The notes under the pieces were generated by a model. That model ran no database searches and was not told the DNA's origin. It saw nothing but the letters and a program-made list of their open reading frames with translations. Position numbers and translations under genes: made by a program. A stretch of 64,000 nucleotides of DNA from Pseudomonas sp. gcc21 (GTDB lineage: Bacteria; Pseudomonadota; Gammaproteobacteria; Pseudomonadales; Pseudomonadaceae). Location: NCBI RefSeq assembly GCF_012844345.1, contig NZ_CP051625.1, forward strand, positions 310,001 to 374,000, given 5' to 3'. Positions 26,298-34,668 of this stretch are shown here, in pieces. Position 1 is the first letter of the stretch, and every line of letters begins with the position of its first letter.

Positions 26298-28316
26298 ATG
26301 AGTTACCAGGTTTTAGCCCGAAAATGGCGTCCGCGCCTGTTCCGCGAAATGGTCGGCCAGACCCACGTGTTACAGGCACTGATCAACGCTCTGGACCATG
26401 ATCGCCTGCACCATGCCTATCTCTTTACGGGTACCCGTGGTGTCGGTAAAACCACAGTCGCACGCATTCTCGCCAAGTGTCTTAATTGCGAATCGGGAGT
26501 CAGTTCAGAACCCTGTGGCGTCTGCTCGGCCTGTAAGGAAATCGACGATGGTCGCTTCGTTGACCTGATCGAAGTGGACGCAGCCAGTCGCACCAAGGTC
26601 GAGGACACCCGCGAGCTGCTCGACAATGTCCAGTACGCTCCGTCGCGCGGTCGATACAAGGTCTATCTGATTGACGAAGTGCATATGCTGTCCAGCCACA
26701 GCTTCAACGCCCTGTTGAAAACGCTGGAAGAGCCGCCTGCTCACGTCAAATTCCTCCTGGCTACCACCGATCCGCAAAAGCTGCCGGTCACCATCCTTTC
26801 GCGCTGTCTGCAGTTCTCCCTGAAGAATATGCTGCCCGAGAAAGTCGTCGAGCATCTTCGCTTCGTTCTGGGGGAGGAAAATATTCCTTTTGACGAGGAG
26901 TCGTTGTGGCTGCTCGGTCGCGCAGCTGACGGTTCGATGCGCGATGGCCTGAGCCTGACCGACCAGGCTATCGCCTTTGGCAACGGTGCGCTGCGTGTTG
27001 CCGAGGTGCGCAACATGCTGGGTACCATCGATCATAGCCAGGTGTTCGGTCTGCTCGAAACTCTGGCTCGAAGTGATGCGAAGGCATCGCTGGCCCTGGT
27101 GGCCGAGCTGGCGGAGCAGGGCGCCGATTTTGCCGGCGTGTTGGCCGAGCTGATTTCTACGCTGCAGCGTCTCGCTGTAGCCCAGGTCGTACCCGAAGCC
27201 ATTGATAACAGTCTCGGCGACCAGCACCGGGTCGTTGAGCTTGCCGGACAGATCAGCGCGGAGGATGTTCAGCTGTTCTATCAGTTGGCATTGCACGGCC
27301 GGAGAGATTTGCCCCTGTCCCCCGATCCCCGGGGCGGCTTTGAGATGGCTTTGCTTCGCATGATGGCTTTCAAACCCGGCACGCTGAGTGATGCGGCCGC
27401 GCCGCCACAGGCTGCTCCCTCGTCGGGAAAGTTGCCGGGGTTCAGCCAGGCCAGGGCTGAACCCGAAACGGGCAGGCCAGCCGCTACCGAGGCTGTCATT
27501 CAGACCGATGCGCCGACAGCTTCCATCGACACCGCGCCGCTTGAATCGTCTGGAGCTGCGCAGACACCGCCCGCGCCGGTTATGCCCAGTCGCGAAGCAA
27601 AAGCCGTTGCGGCAGCATCGCAGCCGGATGTCTCGGCATCGACCGCTCACCCGGCCACTCCCGCACCTGCCACAGAGCAGACCGCATCGCCGGTAGCCAG
27701 CCGGCCGCTGAAAAGCGGTACGCCGGTCAAGCCGCCTTATGAAGAGGCGCCGGCTGAATGGCAGCATATTCCGCCAGCGGACGATGCTGCGGAGCGGGAC
27801 GATTACGATGACGAGGAACAACTGGACGTCGGTCAGTATCTGAATGATTGGCAGGTTGCAGAAGAGGCGGGTGCAACCACCGAAGCCGCTGCCGAACCTG
27901 ATGAGGTCAGCGATCTGCCGCCCGCAACCGGTGTAGCCGCCCAATGGCTGGACATCTTTACATCGCTGCGACTCAGCGGCCTGACCCAGAGCATAGCTGC
28001 GCATTGCCAGCTGATAGCTTGCGAGCCAGACGCTTGGTCACTGCATCTGGACCCGGGGCACAGCGCGCTATACAACGAAAATCATCGGCTCCGCATCGAG
28101 CAGGCGGTATCAGACCATGTCGGTACGCCGGTGGCGATAATGATAGAAGTGGCGGCGCCCAGCCAGGAGACGCCGGCAATAGCCGCAGCCCGGCGTAAGG
28201 TGGCGCGACAGAAGGAGGCCGAGGCCAGCATTCAGACCGATCCGTTGGTGCAGAGCCTGGTACGTGAATTCGCGGCGCAGATATGCGATGACAGTATTCG
28301 CCCGCTTGATGCTTAG
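26298..28316 (+). CDS. dnaX: DNA polymerase III subunits gamma/tau DnaX
   Basis: 672 residues from ATG 26298 (MSYQVLARKWRPRLFREMVGQ, the invariant DnaX start). Clamp-loader ATPase: Walker A GTRGVGKTTVARILAKCLNCE, four-Cys zinc module (C-ESGVSSEP-C-GV-C-SA-C), DEVHML Walker B with sensor 1 in LLATTDPQKLP. A Pro/Ala-rich linker (about 370-560) leads to the tau-specific C-terminal domain that binds the polymerase. I did not find an A6G-type slippery site, so production of gamma by frameshifting is not evident. ybaB and recR follow, the conserved recombination/replication cluster. Confidence 0.95.
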   Translation: MSYQVLARKWRPRLFREMVGQTHVLQALINALDHDRLHHAYLFTGTRGVGKTTVARILAKCLNCESGVSSEPCGVCSACKEIDDGRFVDLIEVDAASRTKVEDTRELLDNVQYAPSRGRYKVYLIDEVHMLSSHSFNALLKTLEEPPAHVKFLLATTDPQKLPVTILSRCLQFSLKNMLPEKVVEHLRFVLGEENIPFDEESLWLLGRAADGSMRDGLSLTDQAIAFGNGALRVAEVRNMLGTIDHSQVFGLLETLARSDAKASLALVAELAEQGADFAGVLAELISTLQRLAVAQVVPEAIDNSLGDQHRVVELAGQISAEDVQLFYQLALHGRRDLPLSPDPRGGFEMALLRMMAFKPGTLSDAAAPPQAAPSSGKLPGFSQARAEPETGRPAATEAVIQTDAPTASIDTAPLESSGAAQTPPAPVMPSREAKAVAAASQPDVSASTAHPATPAPATEQTASPVASRPLKSGTPVKPPYEEAPAEWQHIPPADDAAERDDYDDEEQLDVGQYLNDWQVAEEAGATTEAAAEPDEVSDLPPATGVAAQWLDIFTSLRLSGLTQSIAAHCQLIACEPDAWSLHLDPGHSALYNENHRLRIEQAVSDHVGTPVAIMIEVAAPSQETPAIAAARRKVARQKEAEASIQTDPLVQSLVREFAAQICDDSIRPLDA

Positions 28317-28337
28317 AAAACTAATGAGGACGCGATC

Positions 28338-28664
28338 ATGATGAAAGGTGGAATGGCAGGCCTGATGAAACAGGCTCAGGAAATGCAGGAAAAAATGCAG
28401 AAGATGCAGGAAGAGCTGGCCAATGCTGAAGTCACCGGTCAGTCCGGGGCGGGACTGGTTTCGGTGGTGATGAACGGTCGCCATGATGTGCGTCGGGTCA
28501 GCATCGACGACAGCCTGCTGACTGAAGACAAGGAAGTGCTTGAGGACCTGATTGCTGCGGCGTTCAACGACGCCGTGCGCAAGCTTGAAGCCCAGAGCAA
28601 GGAAAAGATGGCTGGCATGACCTCGGGCATGAATTTGCCTGACGGTTTCAAAATGCCATTCTGA
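28338..28664 (+). CDS. ybaB: Nucleoid-associated protein YbaB/EbfC
   Basis: 108 residues. [34 protein letters not shown] is the Met-rich N-terminal helix of the family, followed by the [23 protein letters not shown] strand core. The dimer binds DNA without strict sequence need and is almost always encoded between dnaX and recR, as here (21 bases after dnaX, 20 before recR). Confidence 0.95.
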   Translation: MMKGGMAGLMKQAQEMQEKMQKMQEELANAEVTGQSGAGLVSVVMNGRHDVRRVSIDDSLLTEDKEVLEDLIAAAFNDAVRKLEAQSKEKMAGMTSGMNLPDGFKMPF

Positions 28665-28684
28665 CGTAACCAGCAAGGATTTCG

Positions 28685-29284
28685 ATGAGCTTCAGTCCCC
28701 TGATTCGCCAGTTGATCGATGCCCTGCGAGGATTGCCGGGCGTCGGTCCAAAAACAGCCCAGCGTATGGCGCTGAACATGCTCGAGCGAGACCGCAGCGT
28801 CGCACGCCATCTTGCCCATGCTCTGGAGGCAGCGATGGATGGGGTGGGTTATTGCTCGCGATGCCGCATGCTGAGCGAGACGGAGATCTGTTCGCTGTGT
28901 TCGGATCCGCGGCGTGATGACGGCCTGCTATGCATTTTGCAAAGTCCGGCCGACGTCTGGGCTATCGAGCAGGCCGGCGGCTTCAACGGCCGCTATTTCG
29001 TTCTGAAGGGACACTTGTCGCCGATAGACGGGCAAGGGCCGGAGGAAATCGGTATTCCAGCGCTGCTCGAGGCGCTGGAAGGCAGGGAAGTGATCGAAGC
29101 GATACTGGCCACCAACCCCACCGTAGAGGGCGAGGCGACCGCTCATTACATTGCGGGAATGCTGAAGCCCAGGGGTATTCGTGTCTCACGGCTGGCTCAC
29201 GGCATTCCGTTAGGGGGCGAGCTGGAATTCATTGATGGCGGCACGCTGGCGCACGCGCTTGCGGGGCGTACACCAGTCGCCTGA
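28685..29284 (+). CDS. recR: Recombination mediator protein RecR
   Basis: 199 residues. N-terminal helix-hairpin-helix ([20 protein letters not shown]), a four-Cys zinc finger ([19 protein letters not shown]), a Toprim domain ([29 protein letters not shown]) and the Walker-like C-terminal segment ([21 protein letters not shown]). With RecO (and RecF) it loads RecA on gapped DNA. The ATG follows AGCAAGGATTTCG. Last gene of the dnaX-ybaB-recR cluster. Confidence 0.96.
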   Translation: MSFSPLIRQLIDALRGLPGVGPKTAQRMALNMLERDRSVARHLAHALEAAMDGVGYCSRCRMLSETEICSLCSDPRRDDGLLCILQSPADVWAIEQAGGFNGRYFVLKGHLSPIDGQGPEEIGIPALLEALEGREVIEAILATNPTVEGEATAHYIAGMLKPRGIRVSRLAHGIPLGGELEFIDGGTLAHALAGRTPVA

Positions 29285-29297
29285 TCTATATCACGAA

Positions 29298-30152
29298 TCA
29301 GCCGGCGAGCCGTCCGTCCCGATAGTCGCGCAGCGCCTGTTCGATTTCCTCGCGGCTGTTCATGACGAACGGCCCGTACTGCACTATGGGCTCGCCAAGC
29401 GGTTTGCCCGCCAGGATCAGCAATCGCGCGCCGGCTGCGCCCGACTCGATTGAAAGGGGCCCGTTCTGGCTCAATCGCCCGAGTTGACTGGCCTGCAATG
29501 ATGCGTCGCCAATCTCTACGTCACCCTCGTAAACGTATAGCAGCACATTCAGATGATCGGCTATTGCCGCGCTGAAAGCCTGGTTCGGTTCGAGGTGCAG
29601 ATCGATATATAACGGTTCGGTGGGTTTGTTCTGAATCGGACCGGCCAGGGTTTTACCCGCTACTTCAAGGGTGCCTGCGATCACCTTGAGCTGGCCGCCA
29701 TGTATCCGGTGAAAGGGAAACGCATTGGCAGGCATGTCCCGATAGCTGGCTGGTTGCATCTTGTGCTCGGCTGGCAGGTTAACCCACAGCTGGAAGCCAC
29801 GCATCAGGCCAGAGCTCTGCTGCGGCATTTCCGAGTGGATGATGCCACGCCCTGCGGTCATCCACTGGACGCCGCCAGGCTCGAGCAGACCCTGATTGCC
29901 TAGATGGTCCTGATGAAGCATCCGACCTTCAAGCATATAGGTAACTGTTTCGAAGCCGCGGTGCGGGTGAGAGGGAAAGCCGCCGATATAATCCGACGCT
30001 TCGTCGGAGCCGAACTCATCCAGCATCAGGAACGGATCGAAACGTTCAGCGCCCTGACCCCCAAATACCCGCGTAAGCCTGACTCCGTCGCCGTCGGATG
30101 TGGCTCGCCCACTAATCGTCTCGATCAGCTTTCTGTTCTGTTCTACGGACAT
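29298..30152 (-). CDS. Pirin-family cupin protein
   Basis: 284 residues. The N-terminal cupin has the pirin metal motif HPHRGFETVTYMLEG and HSEMP; FDPFLMLDEF precedes it and a second cupin (LEVAGKTL, LYIDLHLEPNQAF, LILAGKPLGEPIVQYGPFVMN) follows. Some bacterial pirins show quercetin 2,3-dioxygenase activity; the in vivo role is mostly open. ATG 30152 has an excellent GGAGG seven bases ahead. A direct repeat and palindrome 45-95 bases upstream (30197-30246) may be its operator. Confidence 0.9.
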   Translation of the reverse strand: MSVEQNRKLIETISGRATSDGDGVRLTRVFGGQGAERFDPFLMLDEFGSDEASDYIGGFPSHPHRGFETVTYMLEGRMLHQDHLGNQGLLEPGGVQWMTAGRGIIHSEMPQQSSGLMRGFQLWVNLPAEHKMQPASYRDMPANAFPFHRIHGGQLKVIAGTLEVAGKTLAGPIQNKPTEPLYIDLHLEPNQAFSAAIADHLNVLLYVYEGDVEIGDASLQASQLGRLSQNGPLSIESGAAGARLLILAGKPLGEPIVQYGPFVMNSREEIEQALRDYRDGRLAG

Positions 30153-30197
30153 ATAGCACCTCCATAAGGGTATGGTGGGTATTCTATGGCCGGATAA

Positions 30198-30246
30198 ATC
30201 GATTTAATAACGCGAAAAGTGCAATAAACCTATCGATTTAATCGAT
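30198..30246 (-). promoter_or_regulatory. Repeated ATCGATTTAAT boxes upstream of pirin
   Basis: The 11-base word ATCGATTTAAT occurs at 30198 and 30232, 34 bases apart. The first lies in the palindrome AAATCGATTT, the second in the 15-base palindrome ATCGATT-T-AATCGAT. The stretch is AT-rich in a GC-rich genome. A regulator site is inferred; which protein binds is unknown. Confidence 0.4.
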
Positions 30247-30527
30247 CAATTGGTTTGCTCGTCTTTGCGTTCGAGTTCAGCGATGATGCGGTCATAGGCC
30301 TCGCAAGCGCTGTGGCGATCGCGGGTGGGGTCCCGTTCCTGAAACTTCAGCAATTTTTCATGCAGCGCAGCGGCTTTTTCGGGATTGTTATCTGCGATGC
30401 GGTTGATGGTTTCCGCCGCGACTTCTGCCCGGCGCATGGCGTCTTCAGGCGTACAAGTCTGTGCCGAAACGGGGAGAGCGAAGGCAGAAAGAACACAGGC
30501 TAACGCCAGGCTATTACGAATTGTCAT
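30246..30527 (-). CDS. Small periplasmic protein, function unknown
   Basis: 93 residues from ATG 30527 (GAGG ahead); the longer frame to 30779 has no support. MTIRNSLALACVLSAFALPVSAQTC is a clear signal peptide, cleaved after VSA. The mature part has two Cys (QTC, HSAC) that could form a disulfide, and is helical and charged: AAETINRIADNNPEKAAALHEKLLKFQERDPTRDRHSACEAYDRIIAELER. I recognise no named family. The neighbouring gene at 30632 also codes a small exported protein. Confidence 0.75.
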   Translation of the reverse strand: MTIRNSLALACVLSAFALPVSAQTCTPEDAMRRAEVAAETINRIADNNPEKAAALHEKLLKFQERDPTRDRHSACEAYDRIIAELERKDEQTN

Positions 30528-30631
30528 TTTGAACCTCGTGGACCCATCAAGGGCTTTATAAGGCTGTATGTTAGCGCTTAGCCGTTTCCTATCCAAGCCG
30601 CGCGCGGGGACTGCGGCGTTTGGGCGCAGCG

Positions 30632-30976
30632 TCAATTGGGCTGACAATCCAGGGTCGCGGTAGATTTGACATCGCGATAACTGCCTTGCAAACGCAGGGT
30701 CGCCTGTTCGCCTGGCGCAACGTCTATCGCGCGGGAAGGCTTCATATTGGGCTCGTCTGAAGCGGGTTTCAGCTGACACAGCACATTCACGTCACTGTTA
30801 TTGGTCACCTGGACCAGGTCCACCCCGGACGCATCGGGGCCACGTGTGGCATCGGTCACGAGGATGCGGCTATCGATATCAAGCCCGTGCAACTCACGGT
30901 TCAACGAAGCCTCGTTAGCCGTGACCGCGAGGGGCAGACAAAGGAGGGCCCCGCAGGCTTTGATCAAGGTATTCAT
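30632..30976 (-). CDS. Small secreted protein, function unknown
   Basis: 114 residues. MNTLIKACGALLCLPLAVTANEA is a signal peptide. The mature part looks like a single beta-sandwich domain: ILVTDATRGPDASGVDLVQVTNNSDVNVLCQLKPASDE, then DVAPGEQATLRLQGSYRDVKSTATLDC; two Cys probably form a disulfide. This 'fibronectin-like' layout resembles small periplasmic proteins common in Pseudomonas, but I cannot name the family. It is transcribed toward the gene at 30246, with 104 bases between. Confidence 0.75.
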   Translation of the reverse strand: MNTLIKACGALLCLPLAVTANEASLNRELHGLDIDSRILVTDATRGPDASGVDLVQVTNNSDVNVLCQLKPASDEPNMKPSRAIDVAPGEQATLRLQGSYRDVKSTATLDCQPN

Positions 30977-31058
30977 AATGGTCTCCGGCTATCCATATGC
31001 ATGTAGTGTTTGGAAAGCCGCGCTTTGGGCATAGTTCCTGAACCCGGTGGGTATAACG

Positions 31059-31086
31059 CAGCAAGGCGGCCGAAGCCGCCTTGCTG
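31059..31086 (-). terminator. Terminator hairpin downstream of xenA
   Basis: On the minus strand CAGCAAGGCGGC-TTCG-GCCGCCTTGCTG: twelve-base perfect arms with a UUCG tetraloop closed by C-G, 17 bases after the xenA stop. The following T content is low. Confidence 0.7.
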
Positions 31087-31103
31087 CAAGTTAGCTGAAG
31101 CGC

Positions 31104-32192
31104 TTAGTAGCGTTCCAGCCAGTGCGCGTAGGGTGCCGGCAGTGTCCAGGAAGGCTTCTCAATGCCAAGGTCGCGGGCAGCCTGGTAGCTCCAGTGCGGG
31201 TTTGCCAGATGCGCCTTGCCAATCAACGCCTGATCCAATTGCCCGCTGGCAACGGCGTGTTCGGCCACCTTTGGATCACCGAAGCCCCAGGCGGAGGAGA
31301 CCGGTATGCCGGCTTCATCCCGTACCCGCTGGGCAATCGGGCCCATGAATCCGGGTGCCCAGGGCACCCGACCGCCGGGTATGGTGAAGCCGATACTGAC
31401 GCTGAGCAGATCCAGCCCACCGTTTTTCATGCGCCGGGTAAGCTCGATGGACTCTGCGAGGGTTTCTTCATCACGACCATCAAATTCAATCACGCCGAAA
31501 CGTGCAGTCAGTGGCAGATGCTCCGGCCATACTTCGCGAACAGCCGCGAGGGTTTCCAGCAGGAAGCGACTGCGGTTGTCAAAGCTGCCGCCGTACCGGT
31601 CGTCACGCTGGTTGGAATGCTCAGAGAAAAAGCTCTGCGCCAGATAACCATGGGCAAAGTGCAGTTCAAGCCACTCGAAGCCCACGTCCCGGGCGCGAAT
31701 AGCCGCGTCGACGAAGTCCTGGCGCACCCGGGCGATGTCGTCCAGCGTCATGGCCTTGGGTTGCTTCGGCAGATTGGCGCCGAAGGCAATGGCGGATGGC
31801 GCAATGGTCTGCCATCCGTTCGGATCGTCGTAGGGGATATGGTCATCACCTTCCCATGGACGATTGGCGCTGGCTTTGCGTCCGGCGTGCGCAATCTGGA
31901 TGCCTGGTACGGAGCCGGCCGCCTTGATTGCTTTCACTGCTGGAATGAAGGCCTGTGCCAGCTGGTCGTTCCAGATGCCGGCACAGCCGGGGGAGATGCG
32001 ACCTTCCGGTGATACGGCGGTGGCTTCTACCACTACCAGTCCGGCGCCGCCTCGGGCTAGCGAGGCGAGATGTACCTGGTGCCAGTCATTGATCAGGCCA
32101 TCATTGGCGGAATACATGCACATGGGGGGAACCGCAATCCGATTGCGTAGCGTGACGTCCTTGAGCTTGAAAGGCTGGAACAGGGCGGACAT
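31104..32192 (-). CDS. xenA: Old-yellow-enzyme family xenobiotic reductase XenA
   Basis: 362 residues; very close in reading to Pseudomonas XenA. FMN TIM-barrel: MSALFQPFKLKDVTLRNRIAVPPMCMYSANDG, with the active-site Cys of the YqjM/XenA class in PPMCMYS, the substrate His pair in QIAHAGRKAS and LHFAHGYLAQSFFS, and ending PSWTLPAPYAHWLERY. The enzyme reduces activated alkenes and nitro-compounds with NADPH. A divergently read ArsR-type regulator starts 102 bases away with a dyad between them, so expression is likely repressed by that protein. Confidence 0.93.
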   Translation of the reverse strand: MSALFQPFKLKDVTLRNRIAVPPMCMYSANDGLINDWHQVHLASLARGGAGLVVVEATAVSPEGRISPGCAGIWNDQLAQAFIPAVKAIKAAGSVPGIQIAHAGRKASANRPWEGDDHIPYDDPNGWQTIAPSAIAFGANLPKQPKAMTLDDIARVRQDFVDAAIRARDVGFEWLELHFAHGYLAQSFFSEHSNQRDDRYGGSFDNRSRFLLETLAAVREVWPEHLPLTARFGVIEFDGRDEETLAESIELTRRMKNGGLDLLSVSIGFTIPGGRVPWAPGFMGPIAQRVRDEAGIPVSSAWGFGDPKVAEHAVASGQLDQALIGKAHLANPHWSYQAARDLGIEKPSWTLPAPYAHWLERY

Positions 32193-32235
32193 GAGGACTC
32201 CTTTGGAGTAGGCAGGTGGATGCTTGATGGTTCTG

Positions 32236-32257
32236 TAGTTCGATAATATTGGAACTA
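32236..32257. promoter_or_regulatory. Dyad operator between xenA and its ArsR-type regulator
   Basis: Perfect inverted repeat TAGTTC-N10-GAACTA with an AT-rich centre, in the 101-base divergent gap. This size and spacing suit an ArsR/SmtB-fold dimer. No second copy was seen in the gap. Confidence 0.6.
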
Positions 32258-32293
32258 TGGTCCTTGAGTAAACCCCGGTGTATTATTTACCGC

Positions 32294-32593
32294 ATGCGAC
32301 CCTACAAACATCCACCCGCCAGCGACCTCGTTCTTGAGCGCGTGCTCTATGCGCTCAGCGATCCGGTGCGTATGGAAATCGTGCGCAAGCTGTCCGCGGT
32401 GGGCGAAGCCAGCTGCGGCGAACTGGACGGTGGCCGCCCCAAGTCCAGTATGTCCCATCACTTCAGGGTGCTGCGCGATTGTGGGCTGGTGTGTACCCTC
32501 GCGGTGGGCACAATGCATATGAATTCGCTGCGCCGGGAAGAACTGGATCAGCGCTTCCCCGGTTTGCTGGATGCAATTCTCTCGAGCGGCTGA
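32294..32593 (+). CDS. ArsR-family transcriptional regulator
   Basis: 99 residues from ATG 32294 (MRPYKHPPASDLVLERVLYALSDPVRMEIVRKLS); the frame to 32249 overlaps the operator. The winged helix is clear: ALSDPVRMEIVRKLS, then ASCGELDGGRPKSSMSHHFRVLRDCGLV, then a wing. The metal motif ELCVCDL of true ArsR is absent, so the signal is likely a small organic or redox cue; Cys pairs are few (ASCGEL, RDCGLV). It faces xenA across a shared promoter region and is most likely its regulator. The next gene is convergent. Confidence 0.87.
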   Translation: MRPYKHPPASDLVLERVLYALSDPVRMEIVRKLSAVGEASCGELDGGRPKSSMSHHFRVLRDCGLVCTLAVGTMHMNSLRREELDQRFPGLLDAILSSG

Positions 32594-32619
32594 TCCGGCT
32601 CCGCAAACACCTGCCGCGC

Positions 32620-33828
32620 TCAACAGGCAGAGGTCAGCTCGCGTCGCTCCTGGCGCATGATCAGCACTAACAGCAACATTCCCGCCGCCATGACGCCTGC
32701 CGCAATGAACAAGGCGCCGCGATAGCTGCCGCTGACCATTGCGATGTAGCCAGCCATGGCAGGGGCGACCACCTGCGCGACCCCATAACTCAATGTCAGT
32801 CGCGCCATGGCTTTGGACGGATTGGCCGGAAAATGCCGGCCGATAATCGATAGCGTCAGGCTGACAATGCCCACAAAAGTGAAGCCGAACAGCCCGGCGC
32901 TGAGCAGATTGACAAAAGCGCCGCCACTGACGGCAGGCAGCAGGATCGAAAGAATCTGTAACGCGTAAGCCATCAGCAAAGCCGTTAGCCCGCCGACCCA
33001 TCCCGCTACGCGATCCCACAGAAAGCTCGCGGGTGCCGCCGCCAGGCCCACCACCACCCAGACCCAGGGTCCGTTGCCCGAGAACACAGGTAACTGCTCC
33101 ACAATCGCGACAATGAAGGTGGCGCTGATCACGAAGCCAACCCCGGCGCAGAAATATGCAGCGATAAACAGCCACATCCACGTCGCTGAAGGCGCAGACG
33201 ATGGTTGCGTACTTGCGCCCTTATTGGCTCGCACCGGAACAGGCGCCGGCAGCCAGAACCAGGCGGGCAGAAAGAACAGAATGCCAAGCAGGCCCAGGCC
33301 AATCCACTGACTGTCCCAGGCGAGCGCGCCCACCATGGTGCTGACCGCCAGACCGGAAACGACAATACCCGCGCCCAGCCCGGCGAAGTGCAGCCCCAGC
33401 TCTGGTTTATGGCCATGGTTGATCAGCCAGTTGAGCACCAGCCCCGAGGCGATCAACAGGCCGGCGGCGCTGGAAACGCCTGCAATAAAACGTAACGTGG
33501 CCCAGAGGTAAAGGTTATCGGTCAGGCCCATGGCAGCCGTGCTGATGACTGCAATCAGCAAGCCGGCCCGGTAGAAGCGGAATTTGCGTTGCAGGTCATT
33601 CGTGGTGGCAGCCAGAAGCGCCCCGGCCATGTAACCGAGATAGTTGAACGTCGCCAGCCAACCGCCGGCGAAATCGCTCAGGCCTGCACCGTCGCGCATG
33701 ATCGGCAGCAGGGGCGTATAGGCGAAGCGGGCCAGGCCAACAGTCAGAATCAGCGCGCAGATGCCGGCAAGTATTACCCGGGTGCGGTCAACGGAGCAGG
33801 TGGTACACAGAACGGTAGATGATGACAT
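32620..33828 (-). CDS. YbfB/YjiJ-family MFS transporter
   Basis: 402 residues from ATG 33828; a TTG at 33858 is the only longer start. Twelve membrane helices. GICALILTVGLARFAYTPLLPIMRDGAGLSDFAGGWLATFNYLGYMAGALLA is the family's N-terminal mark, and LARFAYTPLLP is very conserved in YbfB/YjiJ proteins. Substrate is unknown; drug or metabolite export is guessed for the family. It converges on the ArsR gene with 26 bases between the ends. Confidence 0.85.
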   Translation of the reverse strand: MSSSTVLCTTCSVDRTRVILAGICALILTVGLARFAYTPLLPIMRDGAGLSDFAGGWLATFNYLGYMAGALLAATTNDLQRKFRFYRAGLLIAVISTAAMGLTDNLYLWATLRFIAGVSSAAGLLIASGLVLNWLINHGHKPELGLHFAGLGAGIVVSGLAVSTMVGALAWDSQWIGLGLLGILFFLPAWFWLPAPVPVRANKGASTQPSSAPSATWMWLFIAAYFCAGVGFVISATFIVAIVEQLPVFSGNGPWVWVVVGLAAAPASFLWDRVAGWVGGLTALLMAYALQILSILLPAVSGGAFVNLLSAGLFGFTFVGIVSLTLSIIGRHFPANPSKAMARLTLSYGVAQVVAPAMAGYIAMVSGSYRGALFIAAGVMAAGMLLLVLIMRQERRELTSAC

Positions 33829-34198
33829 GCAGGTCTCGTTTATCTGACAGGCTTGCAAGGATTGCCGATTTTGTCGCAGACGGCTATTCGACCAAGGATG
33901 ACCATGCCATTAGTCAGCGCGGCAACTGTCCCGGTCTACGTGCTTCCAAAGTGGGCACACTGAGCTTTGGAGTACAGCCATGAATGAGGACCAAAAGAGG
34001 CTCACCTACCGCCAGGGCCATCCCGTCCACAACAACCAGAGCCTGCGCAGCGTAGGCAGGCGAGAAAACGCCTGTTTTCCTGCGCTTTTCAACGTAGCGG
34101 AGGGGGCCGGTACTGATTCGGAGAAAGCCAAAGCATTGCCGCCGCTGGAAACCCGGCCGGCGCCGGGAAAAAACTTCGCAGGCTAACGCTTGCCGCAG
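33829..34198. other. Intergenic stretch with hairpin, no supported gene
   Basis: About 370 bases. GAAAAC-GCCT-GTTTTC (34064-34079) forms a small hairpin like those in the tandem repeat at 41922-42815, so part may be a degenerate copy of a genomic repeat. A 68-codon frame at 33980-34186 has a GGAG site but looks like translated repeat (rich in Pro, Lys, Arg, no known fold); I do not call it. Confidence 0.5.
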
Positions 34199-34231
34199 GA
34201 GCACCATGGCGCTTGCTGCGCCATGGTGCTC
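34199..34231. terminator. Large perfect hairpin after the small dehydrogenase subunit gene
   Basis: Arms GAGCACCATGGCGC and GCGCCATGGTGCTC (14 bases, perfect) around TTGCT, 8 bases from the stop at 34240. No U-tract on either side, so its role as a terminator is likely but not proven. Confidence 0.55.
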
Positions 34232-34239
34232 AGTTGCTG

Positions 34240-34659
34240 TCAGCTCAAGCCGTCAAAGGTTGCATAGGGGTTGTTGCAGGGAATCCTGAATCCGATGAAG
34301 TTTACCTGTGGGTTCGCTTCGCCCTGTTTCTTCAGGTAGTCAGTCGTTACCAGAAAGTCCGTTACCAACTTGCGTTCGAATTCAACCACCTTGGCGTTGG
34401 TATAGCCCGTGCCAAGACCGGTGCCCGAACGGATCCGGTAGAGTCCGATAACGGCGGCCAGTTTCTCCTCGCCATATTCTTCGGCAAAAGCATCAACGAA
34501 GTTCTTCTCCTGTTCCTCAGTCATCTGGTAATCACCGATGTACTCGTGCAACAGGGAGGGAATAAAGCTGTGGCTGTCCTCAAAGACGATAGCTGCCGAC
34601 CCAAGCGCTGCGACACTTACCGTGGCGGCCGATAAGGCCAGGAATTTCCGACGATTCAT
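34240..34659 (-). CDS. Tat-exported small subunit of the flavin dehydrogenase
   Basis: 139 residues. MNRRKFLALSAATVSVAALGSAA is a twin-arginine signal (RRKFL, then a weakly hydrophobic helix). The rest is mainly helical and ends in NPQVNFIGFRIPCNNPYATFDG. It lies 9 bases after the GMC oxidoreductase, which itself has no signal peptide. In FAD-dependent glucose and gluconate dehydrogenases the small gamma subunit carries the Tat signal and ferries the folded flavoprotein across the membrane; that role is inferred from size, signal and position. I cannot place it in a named family with certainty. Confidence 0.78.
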   Translation of the reverse strand: MNRRKFLALSAATVSVAALGSAAIVFEDSHSFIPSLLHEYIGDYQMTEEQEKNFVDAFAEEYGEEKLAAVIGLYRIRSGTGLGTGYTNAKVVEFERKLVTDFLVTTDYLKKQGEANPQVNFIGFRIPCNNPYATFDGLS

Positions 34660-34668
34660 GGGCTCTCC

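Noticed and set aside
26505..28004. 499-codon minus-strand frame inside dnaX
   Set aside because: Complete overlap with dnaX, low-complexity Arg/Gly/Cys-rich product, no ribosome site.
26298..28316. Programmed frameshift in dnaX producing gamma
   Set aside because: No A-run slippery heptamer with a following stem was found.
31122..32012. 296-codon plus-strand frame opposite xenA
   Set aside because: Shadow of xenA; no motif.
33980..34186. 68-codon frame with a GGAG site
   Set aside because: Spans a hairpin element, odd composition, no known fold; left uncalled though it cannot be excluded.
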